A stretch of DNA of 35,264 nucleotides from Cyanobacteria bacterium RUI128 (GCA_024695725.1 JAILHQ010000080.1:1-35264); one strand, 5' to 3'. Positions 22,800 to 31,422 are shown, numbered from the stretch's first letter. Made by a program: numbers and translations. Notes: generated from the sequence alone by a model not told the origin.

Positions 22800-24746
22800 A
22801 TGAGAATCTCAGCATCCTATAATCAAGTATCTTTTGGCCGTAATCTTTCATCGCAGGAAATGAAGGAATATACTGATACGCTTTCAAAAGGGAAACAGCT
22901 TGCGGGGCAAACGGATAAATCAATATTTATTATGCCGACATCATGCCTGCCTCAGACAGAGAGTTTTAATTCAGGTATCGGGAATTTATCATCGGATATT
23001 TCACAAGATTATATAAAATATATGAAGAGTTATCTGGGCTTCAATATTGTAGAAGATTTACCGCCGGGACAGGCTTCACCTTTTAACGGTCTGCACTGTG
23101 CATATACGGCAGGCGCTTACGCTTTGGGGAATCAGCAAATCAACCCTGAACTTTTGTCAACAAAAGAATTTGAGAACCTGCTTACTAAAGAAGATTTAAA
23201 AGAAATAGCAGACGGGAACACAACCGCCGAAAAAAATGAGATAGCAAACTTCCGTAATGCTATGGATAACGACGGTGCGCAAAACAGAGTGCTGAAACGC
23301 GCCCACGAAAGATTTCAGAAGTTAGAGGAAATCAATCCTTTAAAACAAAAATATAACCAATACATCAAAGAAAACGAGTTTTGGCTCAATATTGACAGAG
23401 TCGGAGAAGAAGACAAAGATTTCTTCAAATTTAAACAGTTTATCGGAGATGAACATTTAAGGATAGGGAAAGAAAAACTCAACAAACAGGGGTTGAAACT
23501 CTGCGGGGACTGCCTGATTGGGTTCTCAAGCGACGAGGTTAAAGCATACCCGAATGCCTTTACAAAAGACGGCTATATCGGAATGCCCGAGTGGAAACTG
23601 CCTGCGCTTAACTACAAAGATTTAAAAGACGAAAACAGTGATGCTTATAAGGTTCTCAAAAACAAGATACAACTTTTTGCCAAACGATACGATATGATCA
23701 GGTTTGACGTTGCGTGGGCTTATGTTACGCCATTAGTCACACCAAAAGGCGAAAAACATATAAAAGATGAAAACAAAATTCATTTAGACGATTCTCTGCT
23801 CAAAACCATTGACGGCTGGATAAAAGAAGTCAAAGGTCAGGATTATGATACCAAGAAAAACCTGATATACGAATTTGATGCAGGAGTGGATGTTTTCAGT
23901 GCCTTCGGTAACGACGGCAAACTCATTCCGCCTCTGAGAGACAGGGTAAAAGTTTATGGAAACACTTATATGCACGAATATCCGCACGACAAATGGGGAT
24001 ATAATGAAGCCTTCCTGAACAGGGGCTGGAGTCCTGACGAATTTATCCTTGGAGTAGGAAACCACGATCCGCAGCCGCTCAGACAAATAGCAAAAGATAT
24101 CCCTGAGGATATTTTACAGCCTGACGGAAGCATCATAAAAGAAAGCCATAAACAAGATGCCATACCGCCATTATCAAGAATTTTCGGTATATCTCACGAT
24201 GAACTTCAAAACCCGACAACTTTTGCCAAGGCAAAATGGGCTGAACCTATGATGGCTAAAAACACCCAAATGTTCTATATGGACGTTTTCGGACGTGAAG
24301 AAAGATTTGACATGCAGGGATTTAACACTACAGTACATCCTGAAAAGAACTATGGCTATAAGGTTCCGACAGATTTCAGAAAAGCATATATGGACGGCAT
24401 TGCAGAAGGGTTTGGATTTAATCCGATGGACTCACTGGAAAAAGTTTTTAGGGCAAAAGGGCTTGATAAATCACATCCGGAACTGTTTGATAAAATAGTT
24501 AAATTCAAAGAAATTTTGCTTGAACCGGAACAGAAAGTAGAAATTCCGAAACCTGTAAAAAATAATAATATGCTTAAATACGGAGCATTAGCGGCAGGCG
24601 CTGTTGCCTTTGCCGGAGCAGGCGCATACTTCCTTTTGAAGAATAAGTTTGCGGCTAAACCCGAACCTCAAAAAATAACTGCCCAGCAGCCGCGAAATAA
24701 TATGCGAAAATTCTTAGATAAAAATTCTCCTATTCAAAAAGGATAA
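22800..24746 (+). CDS. GH77-like 4-alpha-glucanotransferase with C-terminal membrane anchor
   Basis: 648 aa. The core resembles MalQ/amylomaltase: substrate-site entry QASPFNGLHCAYTAG (91-105), nucleophile Asp303 in MIRFDVAWAY, acid/base Glu358 in NLIYEFDAG, and Asp423 in LGVGNHDPQPL, in the order and roughly the spacing of the GH77 triad. The flanking motifs are diverged from RIDHFRG, AEDLG and GTHD. Unlike MalQ it has a C-terminal hydrophobic helix, LKYGALAAGAVAFAGAGAYF (592-611), followed by Lys and a polar tail, as in a tail anchor. The N-terminus MRISASYNQVSFGRN carries the lineage motif. No ribosome site; a TATTAT 12 nt upstream implies a very short leader. Activity is likely, but a changed specificity is possible. 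Confidence 0.78.
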   Translation: MRISASYNQVSFGRNLSSQEMKEYTDTLSKGKQLAGQTDKSIFIMPTSCLPQTESFNSGIGNLSSDISQDYIKYMKSYLGFNIVEDLPPGQASPFNGLHCAYTAGAYALGNQQINPELLSTKEFENLLTKEDLKEIADGNTTAEKNEIANFRNAMDNDGAQNRVLKRAHERFQKLEEINPLKQKYNQYIKENEFWLNIDRVGEEDKDFFKFKQFIGDEHLRIGKEKLNKQGLKLCGDCLIGFSSDEVKAYPNAFTKDGYIGMPEWKLPALNYKDLKDENSDAYKVLKNKIQLFAKRYDMIRFDVAWAYVTPLVTPKGEKHIKDENKIHLDDSLLKTIDGWIKEVKGQDYDTKKNLIYEFDAGVDVFSAFGNDGKLIPPLRDRVKVYGNTYMHEYPHDKWGYNEAFLNRGWSPDEFILGVGNHDPQPLRQIAKDIPEDILQPDGSIIKESHKQDAIPPLSRIFGISHDELQNPTTFAKAKWAEPMMAKNTQMFYMDVFGREERFDMQGFNTTVHPEKNYGYKVPTDFRKAYMDGIAEGFGFNPMDSLEKVFRAKGLDKSHPELFDKIVKFKEILLEPEQKVEIPKPVKNNNMLKYGALAAGAVAFAGAGAYFLLKNKFAAKPEPQKITAQQPRNNMRKFLDKNSPIQKG

Positions 24747-24754
24747 AAAATGTG

Positions 24755-24776
24755 ATATTATAATCTCAGATAATAT
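24755..24776 (+). other. Inverted repeat and TATAAT before the CpaE-like gene
   Basis: ATATTAT (24755-24761) and ATAATAT (24770-24776) flank AATCTCAG; a perfect TATAAT is at 24759-24764. It may be the promoter region of the 24802 gene, or an operator over it; no good -35 is visible. Confidence 0.35.
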
Positions 24777-24801
24777 ATAAGAAAAGTCGGAGAGTGTTTA
24801 T

Positions 24802-25932
24802 ATGAAAAAGAGAGTTGTGATTTTTGAGAAGGAATCTCAGACAAAAGATATTGTTCTGGGTTATCTGTCCGAATTAGACGATGTAGAAGTGGAAAAAGTT
24901 TTTGACGATTATAACGACGGAATCCGTTATGCAAAAGAGAGCAAACCGAAGGTAGTTCTTTTTGCTATGACAAATGATAAAATCGGTTGTTTTAAAATGA
25001 TATCAAGACTTGCCGATTTTGGGATAAACGTTATTGTTCTTTCTGAAGATTACACAACCTCAAATATTATTCAGACCCTGAGATACGGTGCAAAAGATTT
25101 TGTATCAAAGCCTGTAATCAAAAAAGATTTATTTGTTGCTCTTGTAAAATGTATTCAGGACGAAGTTAAGGTAATGAAAAAATCACAGATAATATCTGTA
25201 TTTTCAAACAAGGGTGGTGTCGGAAAGACAGCCATTGCAACAAACCTTGCTTATGAGTTGGCAAAACTGACAAGAGATAAAGTTGCCTTAGTTGACTTAA
25301 ACTTACCGATAGGTGATGTTCCGACTTTCTTGGATATAAGGCCTACCGTTGATATTGCCGAAATCGTTAATAGCCCTAACTGTGATAACGCAAACTTTAT
25401 CACAGATGCTTGCAGAAGATTTCAAAATTCAACACTCTATGTTCTTGCAGAACCTCCTTATATGGAACATTCAAGAACTCTTACACCTGAGCAGACAGTA
25501 AAACTTTTTGACTGTCTGAGAAACGCCTTTTCTTATGTTGTAGTCGATATGGGAACAAACGTTGATAAGCTGAATATGACTATATTGGAAGAATCTGATA
25601 TGATTATGCTCACAACTATTATCAACCTGCCTCTGATACGTAACTGTCAGAGATGTCTTGACTTGTTTGAAAATCTGCAATTCAAAGATTCAAAAGTTAA
25701 AGTCTTGATTAACAGATACTTAGAAAACGATGAAATAACGGTAGAGGATGTTGAAAAGACACTGAACAGACCTGTTTACTGGAAGATTCCTAACAACTAC
25801 TTTACGATTATGTCTTCAATAAATAAGGCAATACCTGTATCTGAAATAAACGAAAACTCAAACATAACAGACAGTTATTCGGGGCTTGCCGCTAAAATAA
25901 CCGAAGAAATGTTTGAAAATGACTTATCATAA
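24802..25932 (+). CDS. CpaE/TadZ-like protein: pseudo-receiver plus ParA/MinD-type ATPase
   Basis: 376 aa. Residues 4-120 form a response-regulator receiver fold, but the phosphoacceptor Asp is replaced (VVLFAMTND, Ala55), and the usual acidic pair at strand 1 is IFEKE; the SKP lysine (103) is kept. Residues 128-376 form a MinD/ParA ATPase with deviant Walker A KGGVGKT (137-143), switch region LVDLNLPIGDVPTF and a Walker B-like VVVDMGT. This architecture is CpaE/TadZ, which positions tight-adherence pilus machinery at the pole. No tad/cpa pilus genes are in the window, so its partner is unknown. Good GGAGAG ribosome site. The next gene follows 12 bp later. Confidence 0.85.
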   Translation: MKKRVVIFEKESQTKDIVLGYLSELDDVEVEKVFDDYNDGIRYAKESKPKVVLFAMTNDKIGCFKMISRLADFGINVIVLSEDYTTSNIIQTLRYGAKDFVSKPVIKKDLFVALVKCIQDEVKVMKKSQIISVFSNKGGVGKTAIATNLAYELAKLTRDKVALVDLNLPIGDVPTFLDIRPTVDIAEIVNSPNCDNANFITDACRRFQNSTLYVLAEPPYMEHSRTLTPEQTVKLFDCLRNAFSYVVVDMGTNVDKLNMTILEESDMIMLTTIINLPLIRNCQRCLDLFENLQFKDSKVKVLINRYLENDEITVEDVEKTLNRPVYWKIPNNYFTIMSSINKAIPVSEINENSNITDSYSGLAAKITEEMFENDLS

Positions 25933-25944
25933 TTAGGAAAGAAA

Positions 25945-26514
25945 ATGAAAAATATAAAATTATTTTTAATAATTTTGTCAATGTTTTTCTTTTTCACCCC
26001 GTCTGAAGGAAAAACATTTACTCCGACAATTTCATCTGTAAAATATAATACCCCAAAAGCAAAAGCTGAGGCCTTCAAGGGTGTGCCTAAAAGTTTGCCG
26101 CTTAATTATTTCAAAGCGGACTTAACGGACACACATCACAATTCTAATATGTCCTATCTCAGAGATTCAAACTTTAAAGGCGATAACGAACCAATGAGAA
26201 ACATAATTCCTTCATATATGGGCAATATGCTGATTTCATACGGAATAAGATATGAAAACAGAATGAATAAAATATATCATTACAACTCATCCGGCAAACT
26301 TTTGAGAATTGAATTTGACGACAATAACCCGCCAAAATACCCTAAAAGAATAACCACCTACAACAACAAAGGCACTCTGCACACTGTTGTATTTTATATT
26401 TCTCCGAGAGAACAATACAATTTTGACGGAAACGGAAACCTGATTGTACATTGGGTAGGAGAAAAAGCATACAACAAAGACGGTGCACTTATGCGAATAC
26501 GCAGAAGTTTATAA
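25945..26514 (+). CDS. Secreted protein with YD-like beta repeats
   Basis: 189 aa. An N-terminal signal peptide is clear: MKNIKLFLIILSMFFFFTP, followed by a likely cleavage near SEG-K. The mature part ends in three or four short strand-turn repeats: IYHYNSSGKLLRIEF, RITTYNNKGTLHTVVFY, QYNFDGNGNLIVHW and KAYNKDGALMRI. The pattern x-Y-N-x-x-G-x-L resembles the YD/MORN-type repeats of surface proteins. No catalytic motif is seen. AGGAAAG ribosome site 12 bp after the CpaE-like gene, so it may be in the same transcript, which would link export to that ATPase; this is inference. Confidence 0.75.
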   Translation: MKNIKLFLIILSMFFFFTPSEGKTFTPTISSVKYNTPKAKAEAFKGVPKSLPLNYFKADLTDTHHNSNMSYLRDSNFKGDNEPMRNIIPSYMGNMLISYGIRYENRMNKIYHYNSSGKLLRIEFDDNNPPKYPKRITTYNNKGTLHTVVFYISPREQYNFDGNGNLIVHWVGEKAYNKDGALMRIRRSL

Positions 26515-26542
26515 AGCCTGTATTTTATGATAGTATTTAGTT

Positions 26543-27259
26543 ATGAATAATATCAAAATAGGTTTTTGGGGCTATCCCGATCCGACTGTTACAGAAGAAA
26601 TAAAAAAAGAATACCCAAACGCCGAATGGGTTGATTTGGATATTGATTTCGGGTACGAAGATAAGAAAATCTTACCCGAATCATATTGTAAAATTATCAA
26701 AAATATTATAAATAACTCGCTTGAACTCAGACCGGTAAAAATAGTCGCACCAATAGGGAAAGACAAATGCGACAGCGGCTGGTTTGCGGCACAGGTTCTG
26801 AGAGATTTGGGTTTAGACGTAATTGAAACGAAATACGAACAGACCTCAGAAAGGAAAAGTTTGGTTATATCTAAAAGCGCTATGCCTTTATATGACAAGG
26901 TTAATACCATAATGAATAACCTTATTAACCCGGTAGAATATGACCTTCCTGAAGTTAAACCGAAATTCGGGTTCTGGGGTGTTCCGCCAAACGATTTGGA
27001 AATTCTGAAATTATTCCCTGACGAAACACACGTTTACGGCTGGACCAGATGTGTTGAAGCGGGCACTCCTGCTGATATTGATTTAGAAATGTATGTTGAC
27101 GAAGATGTGCCGACAGTTTTCTACGCTCAGGCATTTTGTTCAAAAGCACAGCTCGCAAAATATCTCGCTGATAAGTATAACGGACTTTATATCGATATTG
27201 ATGATTATGCAAGCAACTCGATTCAGGCAAAAATAGAAGCATTCTTGAGGTTACGCTAG
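26543..27259 (+). CDS. Hypothetical two-repeat protein
   Basis: 238 aa, not recognised. It is an internal duplication: KIGFWGYPDPTVTEEIKKEY (residues 5-24) matches KFGFWGVPPNDLEILKLFPD (141-160), and both halves continue into a strand-helix region (APIGKDKCDSGWFAAQVLRD near 69-88; YAQAFCSKAQLAKYLADKYN near 194-213). Each half has the alternating strand/helix pattern of a nucleotide-binding-like alpha/beta fold, but no P-loop. Four Cys (49, 76, 170, 199) are spread over both halves. It precedes the HgdC-like activase gene by about 140 bp that contain repeats. No ribosome site is evident. The TAG stop is fused to the dispersed repeat. Confidence 0.72.
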   Translation: MNNIKIGFWGYPDPTVTEEIKKEYPNAEWVDLDIDFGYEDKKILPESYCKIIKNIINNSLELRPVKIVAPIGKDKCDSGWFAAQVLRDLGLDVIETKYEQTSERKSLVISKSAMPLYDKVNTIMNNLINPVEYDLPEVKPKFGFWGVPPNDLEILKLFPDETHVYGWTRCVEAGTPADIDLEMYVDEDVPTVFYAQAFCSKAQLAKYLADKYNGLYIDIDDYASNSIQAKIEAFLRLR

Positions 27260-27283
27260 GGGTAAATGTAAAGGGGTAAATAT
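27257..27283 (+). repeat. GGGGTAAAT-type dispersed repeat after the two-repeat gene
   Basis: TAGGGGTAAATG then TAAAGGGGTAAATA: two units, the first joined to the stop codon. Confidence 0.8.
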
Positions 27284-27306
27284 ATTATTAAGTGAATAGT
27301 GGTTAA

Positions 27307-27345
27307 GTCATTGCGAGAAAATCTTTGATTTTCGTGGCAATCCAG
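27307..27345 (+). repeat. REP-like element with strong hairpin
   Basis: GTCATTGCGAG...CGTGGCAATCCAG. Inside, GAAAATC (27317-27323) and GATTTTC (27327-27333) form a 7-bp perfect stem over TTT, continued by ATTGC pairing with GCAAT. Related degenerate copy at 22646-22678. Confidence 0.75.
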
Positions 27346-27397
27346 AGTAGTAAATATATAGAGGTGATGACCGCAAAAAAAATAGAGGTATAAATTA

Positions 27398-28099
27398 ATG
27401 ATTTATTTAGATGCAGGAACAACATATTCAAAAATAATTGAAACAGATTCAAACTCTCTTAACGAAAGTTTGGCTGAATATCTTGTGCAGAATGAAAAAA
27501 ATAAATCGTATTATATTTTACCGTCATCTAAAATTAAAGAATTAAATTTAGATATAAAAAGATGCTGCGGACATATGGGAAACTCCGACGAGAACGAGAT
27601 TATAGCGCTTGCAAACGGTGCAAAAAATATCATAGATGATAACGCTACTGTTTTAGATTTGGGCAGCCGTGATGCAAAATGGATAAGATTTAAAGACGGC
27701 AAATTTCACGATATGGACTGGAATACGTCTTGTGCAAGTTCAACCGGTGCAACTGTTGAAATGCTTTTAAAATTCTATAATGTTAATCGTAATGATTTGA
27801 TTTTCAATGAAGAAAAATTTGCCGTAACCTGCGGAATATTCGGGCTAGAAAAAATTATGGACGATATCTCAAACGGCGCAAAACCTGTCGATGCCATCTC
27901 AAAATTTGTCCACGGAATAGCCTATAATGCGTGGAACTTTGCGAAGAAACCTGAGAAAATTTATCTCTCAGGCGGGTTCTGTGAGAATAAGTGCTTTGTA
28001 GATTCGCTAAAATACTACTGTGAAGTTGAACTCTTAGGACGGTTTATGCTATGTGAAGGGCTAATTAATTCAGATAATGAGGTAATATTAAATGTCTGA
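27398..28099 (+). CDS. BadF/HgdC-type activase (2-hydroxyacyl-CoA dehydratase activator family)
   Basis: 233 aa ASKHA-fold ATPase. It starts MIYLDAGTTYSKIIE (phosphate-1 loop), then VLDLGSRDAKWIRF (related to IDIGGQDSK), SCASSTGATVEMLL (the Cys-AAGTG motif with a Cys), VTCGIFGLEKIMDDIS (second Cys), and YLSGGFCENKCFVDSL (adenosine motif). Members couple ATP hydrolysis to electron transfer by a [4Fe-4S] cluster held between two subunits by these cysteines, activating radical dehydratases. No dehydratase A/B subunit gene lies here. It is shorter than typical HgdC (about 260 aa). The GAGGT ribosome site is good. Its stop overlaps yraN by 8 nt. Confidence 0.8.
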   Translation: MIYLDAGTTYSKIIETDSNSLNESLAEYLVQNEKNKSYYILPSSKIKELNLDIKRCCGHMGNSDENEIIALANGAKNIIDDNATVLDLGSRDAKWIRFKDGKFHDMDWNTSCASSTGATVEMLLKFYNVNRNDLIFNEEKFAVTCGIFGLEKIMDDISNGAKPVDAISKFVHGIAYNAWNFAKKPEKIYLSGGFCENKCFVDSLKYYCEVELLGRFMLCEGLINSDNEVILNV

Positions 28100-28439
28100 T
28101 AATCGAAAAACAGGACAAATTGGCGAAGATATGGCTGCCGAATACCTTATAGATAAAGGGTATAAGATACTTGAGCGAAACAAACATTTTTCAAGAGCGT
28201 GCGAAGTTGATATCATAGCCTTGGATAAGAAAACACTTGTTTTTGTTGAGGTAAAAACAAGAAGCACAAACATTTGCGGTACTCCGTTCGAGGCGATTAC
28301 TCCTGCAAAATATCAAAAAATTAAAACAGGCCTGTTCACATATTTGAGCGAACATACAGAATACAAAAAATACAGAATAGACGGTATATCCGTGACACTA
28401 AAACCAACAGTTCAAATCGAACATTTGGAGAATATCTAA
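28092..28439 (+). CDS. yraN: YraN family protein (UPF0102), endonuclease-like fold
   Basis: 115 aa. It opens with GQIGEDMAAEYLIDKGYKIL (8-27) and contains the nuclease-like core CEVDIIALDKKTLVFVEVKTRS, in which EVD...EVK matches the PD-(D/E)xK-related Holliday-junction-resolvase-like site. It closes with the helix and strand YRIDGISV. The family is widespread and its role is unproven. It overlaps the activase gene by 8 nt (ATGTCTGA), a typical coupling. Convergent with hydG, with 15 bp between the stops. Confidence 0.9.
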   Translation: MSDNRKTGQIGEDMAAEYLIDKGYKILERNKHFSRACEVDIIALDKKTLVFVEVKTRSTNICGTPFEAITPAKYQKIKTGLFTYLSEHTEYKKYRIDGISVTLKPTVQIEHLENI

Positions 28440-28454
28440 CTATATATTTATCCC

Positions 28455-29873
28455 TTAAAATTTAAAATCTCTTTCACCTTTTGAGATTCGGTCAAGATAT
28501 TCAATAGTTTTTTCTCTGACCGTAGGGTTTTCTATACTGTTAATTTCTTTTTTGATAAGTTTATCCCCTGTCGCTTTGGTTTCAGGCGATGCATAATCTT
28601 CTAAATATTCTTTCAGAGTCAAAAGTGCATTTGGGTGACAGAAGTTATGTATCTGTTGTTTTTTACAGATTTCCATAAAATCAGCACCTACCCTGCCCGC
28701 TCTGTAGCACGCAGTACAAAAACTCGGCACATAGTCTAACTTCATCAGCCAGTTTATTACTTCGTCAAGCGAACGTCTGTCTGTAACATCAAACTGAGCC
28801 GATTCTTCCGCTTCATCTGACGGATCTGCATAACCGCCAACACTTGTTTTTGAACCGCCGCTGATTTGAGATACACCCAATTTCAAAACTTTTTCTCTTG
28901 TTGCCTGTGATTCTCTTGTTGAAACTATCATTCCTGTGTATGGTACTGCTATTCTGATACAGGCAACAATCTTTGTGAAGATATCGTCATCAATAGCATT
29001 GATAAACGTATTAGGATCAATATCATCAGCCGGTCTGATACGAGGAACACTGATAGTATGGGGTCCAACACCAAATGCCGCCTCTAAGTGTTCTGCGTGC
29101 ATCAATAACCCGGTAAACTCGTACGCATAACTTTCAAGCCCGAACAATACGCCTAAGCCGACATCATCAATTCCGCCTTCCATTGCTCTGTCCATAGCTT
29201 CTGTGTGGTATGCATAGTTGTGTTTAGGTCCTGACGGGTGTAATCTTTCATAACTTTCTTTGTTATAAGTTTCTTGGAACAAAATATATGTTCCGATTCC
29301 CGCATCGTGTAATTTTTTATAGTTTTCTACGGTTGTAGCAGCGATATTTACATTCACCCTGCGAATAGCACCGTTTTTGTGTTTAATATTATAAATCGTG
29401 TTTATTGATTCCAAAATGTATTCAATAGGGTTATTAACAGGATCTTCGCCTGTTTCAAGCGCTAATCTTTTATGTCCCAAATCCTGCAGGGCAATAACTT
29501 CTTTTTTAATTTCCTCCTGTGTCATTTTTTTACGAGGAATGTGTTTGTTTTGATGGTGATAAGGGCAATAAATACATCCGTTTACACAGTAGTTTGAAAG
29601 GTATAACGGTGCAAAAGTGACGATACGGTTGCCGTAATATTTTAGTTTAATCTCGTTTGCAAGCTTAAATATTTCTTCAACTTTTGCTTTATCATCACAT
29701 AACAACAAAACGAGAGCTTCTCTGTGCGAAAGACCTTTCATTTCACGCGCTTTATTTAGAATCTCATCAACCAATTTTAAGTTATTTTTGTTTTCTTGTG
29801 CATATTTTAAAGATTCTAATACTTCTTCGTGAGATATAAATTCTTCTGCTTTTTTTGATTTTACATTATACAT
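28455..29873 (-). CDS. hydG: [FeFe]-hydrogenase H-cluster radical SAM maturase HydG
   Basis: 472 aa from the ATG at 29873, whose GGGAG ribosome site is 8 nt upstream; the ORF reaches 29888 but that would place the site inside the gene. The radical SAM motif CVNGCIYC (Cys96, 100, 103) and a C-terminal CX2CX22C (Cys386, 389, 412; CTACYR...CHPNAL) are together diagnostic of HydG and separate it from ThiH. HydG cleaves tyrosine to make the CO and CN ligands of the H-cluster. No hydE, hydF or hydrogenase gene is in the window, but a TM1266-type regulator is at 13071. This fits an anaerobe that makes H2 by fermentation. Confidence 0.95.
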   Translation of the reverse strand: MYNVKSKKAEEFISHEEVLESLKYAQENKNNLKLVDEILNKAREMKGLSHREALVLLLCDDKAKVEEIFKLANEIKLKYYGNRIVTFAPLYLSNYCVNGCIYCPYHHQNKHIPRKKMTQEEIKKEVIALQDLGHKRLALETGEDPVNNPIEYILESINTIYNIKHKNGAIRRVNVNIAATTVENYKKLHDAGIGTYILFQETYNKESYERLHPSGPKHNYAYHTEAMDRAMEGGIDDVGLGVLFGLESYAYEFTGLLMHAEHLEAAFGVGPHTISVPRIRPADDIDPNTFINAIDDDIFTKIVACIRIAVPYTGMIVSTRESQATREKVLKLGVSQISGGSKTSVGGYADPSDEAEESAQFDVTDRRSLDEVINWLMKLDYVPSFCTACYRAGRVGADFMEICKKQQIHNFCHPNALLTLKEYLEDYASPETKATGDKLIKKEINSIENPTVREKTIEYLDRISKGERDFKF

Positions 29874-29925
29874 TATTTCGACTCCCATACTAATAACATG
29901 TTAAATCGTCAAAACGAAAAGTAAA

Positions 29926-29952
29926 GAGGTAAATACATTATTTACCCCTCTA
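29926..29952. repeat. Mirrored pair of GGGGTAAAT-type units before hydG
   Basis: AGAGGTAAATA (plus), then CAT, then TATTTACCCCTCT, so two units face each other and could form a hairpin. Upstream of hydG. Confidence 0.6.
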
Positions 29953-29980
29953 CTTAAACTTGTTTCCACCAATAATACCT

Positions 29981-30014
29981 AATATTTACCCCTACCCACT
30001 AATATTTACCCCCG
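29981..30014 (-). repeat. GGGGTAAAT-type dispersed repeat at the end of murT
   Basis: On the minus strand CGG GGG TAA ends murT, so its stop is the TAA within the unit; then TATTAGTGGGTAGGGGTAAATATT follows as a second unit (read in two pieces). Confidence 0.75.
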
Positions 30015-31337
30015 GATTTTATTGATTTCTAAAAGAGCCGTGTATGTAGGTAGTATAGTTATGTTATCTTCTGCTTCTCTGGTAATCGTATGAATAGCTG
30101 TATGAATATTCGGTATTGCCTTAACCTCTTTCACGCCCGCATATTTCAGTCTTGTTGCCATATCAAAGGCTCTTGAACCTGAGGTAATAATGCGTTTTTT
30201 ACTGTCCTTAAGTAGTTCAAAATCAGCATCCCATAACCACGAAACATCTCTGCCGTCGGCGTAGTTATCATTTATAACAACCAAAATATCAGAATCCAAA
30301 TCAACGGTTTTCAGAACTTCGCTTGCACCTGTCGGGTTTTTAATCAACTGAATCAAAGTTTTATGTCCACCAATTACTTTTGTTTCACAACGACCGAAGA
30401 CAGATTTATAGGTATATAAACTGTCTTGCAAATCTTCATATCCCAATTCCATTGAAGTTACAACTGCTGCAAGCACGTTGTAGGCATTATAGACCCCGGT
30501 AAGATATGTTTTAAATTCGTATTCTTTTTCTCCGTGGGTTATGTTAATAACCGAATAGTCGTTGTAGATATGAGCATTTGCGACATAATCACAGATAGGT
30601 CTTGTATAACCGCAATCACAGTAATAGTGCCCCTGTTGAGCATAAAAACGTTTCAGATATTTCAGGACTGCACCGCATTGAGAACAGTTAAACAATTCCA
30701 TTGGTGCTTTTGATTCTACCTGTTTATCCATAAACGTAATATTATCGAACCCAAAATATACAGGTTTTGTATTTCTTTTTGTTGTGAAATTAACGACAAT
30801 AGGATCATCGGCGTTCAGGATAAGCTTTATATCAGGGTTTTTGTCTATTGCTTCCTGTATCTTTTTTGCAGTTGTATTTAGTTCGCCGTAGCGGTCAAGC
30901 TGATCTCTGAAAAGGTTTGTGACAACCAGATAATCAGTATCAATATAGTCGTATAATCTTGACAGATATGCTTCATCTGATTCTAAAACCGCATAATCAA
31001 ATCTCTTAAAAGGATAAATTGACAGAGCCATTGTATTAGCAATACCTGTCAGCATATTTGCACCTTTTTCGTTATGAACAACAGTATTTTTCTGTTCTTC
31101 TAAAAGGTGTGATAAAACGCCTGCTGTTGTTGTTTTCCCGTTTGTACCTGTTATTGCGACCTTTGCTTTCTTAAAATAATTAGAGGTATATCTCAGAAAA
31201 TTCGGAGAAATCTTAAGCATAATCATTCCGATAAATGACGTACCCGAAGACTGACCTCTCATATTGATTGCTACTTTTATAAGTCTTGCGATTATCAGTA
31301 AGATGTAAAATTCAATAAGTTTTATAATTAATTTCAT
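30006..31337 (-). CDS. murT: Lipid II isoglutaminyl synthase subunit MurT (Mur-ligase-like)
   Basis: 443 aa. An N-terminal hydrophobic stretch (FYILLIIARLIKVAI) precedes a Mur-ligase ATPase domain: GTNGKTT (64-70), EKGANMLTGIANTMAL, and YAVLESDEAYLSRL. A MurT-specific Cys cluster (CSQCG at 218-222 and CDCG at 240-243) is the zinc-ribbon insert. The C-terminal domain includes QLIKNPTGASEVL and INDNYADGRDVSWLWDADFE, typical of the DUF1727 region. With the glutaminase GatD it amidates the second residue of lipid II. gatD is not adjacent here, unlike in most genomes. The ribosome site is far (GGGAG 15 nt). The stop is provided by the repeat. Confidence 0.9.
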   Translation of the reverse strand: MKLIIKLIEFYILLIIARLIKVAINMRGQSSGTSFIGMIMLKISPNFLRYTSNYFKKAKVAITGTNGKTTTAGVLSHLLEEQKNTVVHNEKGANMLTGIANTMALSIYPFKRFDYAVLESDEAYLSRLYDYIDTDYLVVTNLFRDQLDRYGELNTTAKKIQEAIDKNPDIKLILNADDPIVVNFTTKRNTKPVYFGFDNITFMDKQVESKAPMELFNCSQCGAVLKYLKRFYAQQGHYYCDCGYTRPICDYVANAHIYNDYSVINITHGEKEYEFKTYLTGVYNAYNVLAAVVTSMELGYEDLQDSLYTYKSVFGRCETKVIGGHKTLIQLIKNPTGASEVLKTVDLDSDILVVINDNYADGRDVSWLWDADFELLKDSKKRIITSGSRAFDMATRLKYAGVKEVKAIPNIHTAIHTITREAEDNITILPTYTALLEINKIRG

Positions 31338-31422
31338 AAAAAAATAATACTCCCTGCGTATTCTATTTAAACAAGAAATGCAATATACTATTTATAATAG
31401 TACAAAATTAGAAATAATAGAA

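Noticed and set aside
22719..22823. 34-codon ORF before the GH77-like gene
   Set aside because: No ribosome site, very AT-rich, and it overlaps the start of the real gene in another frame.
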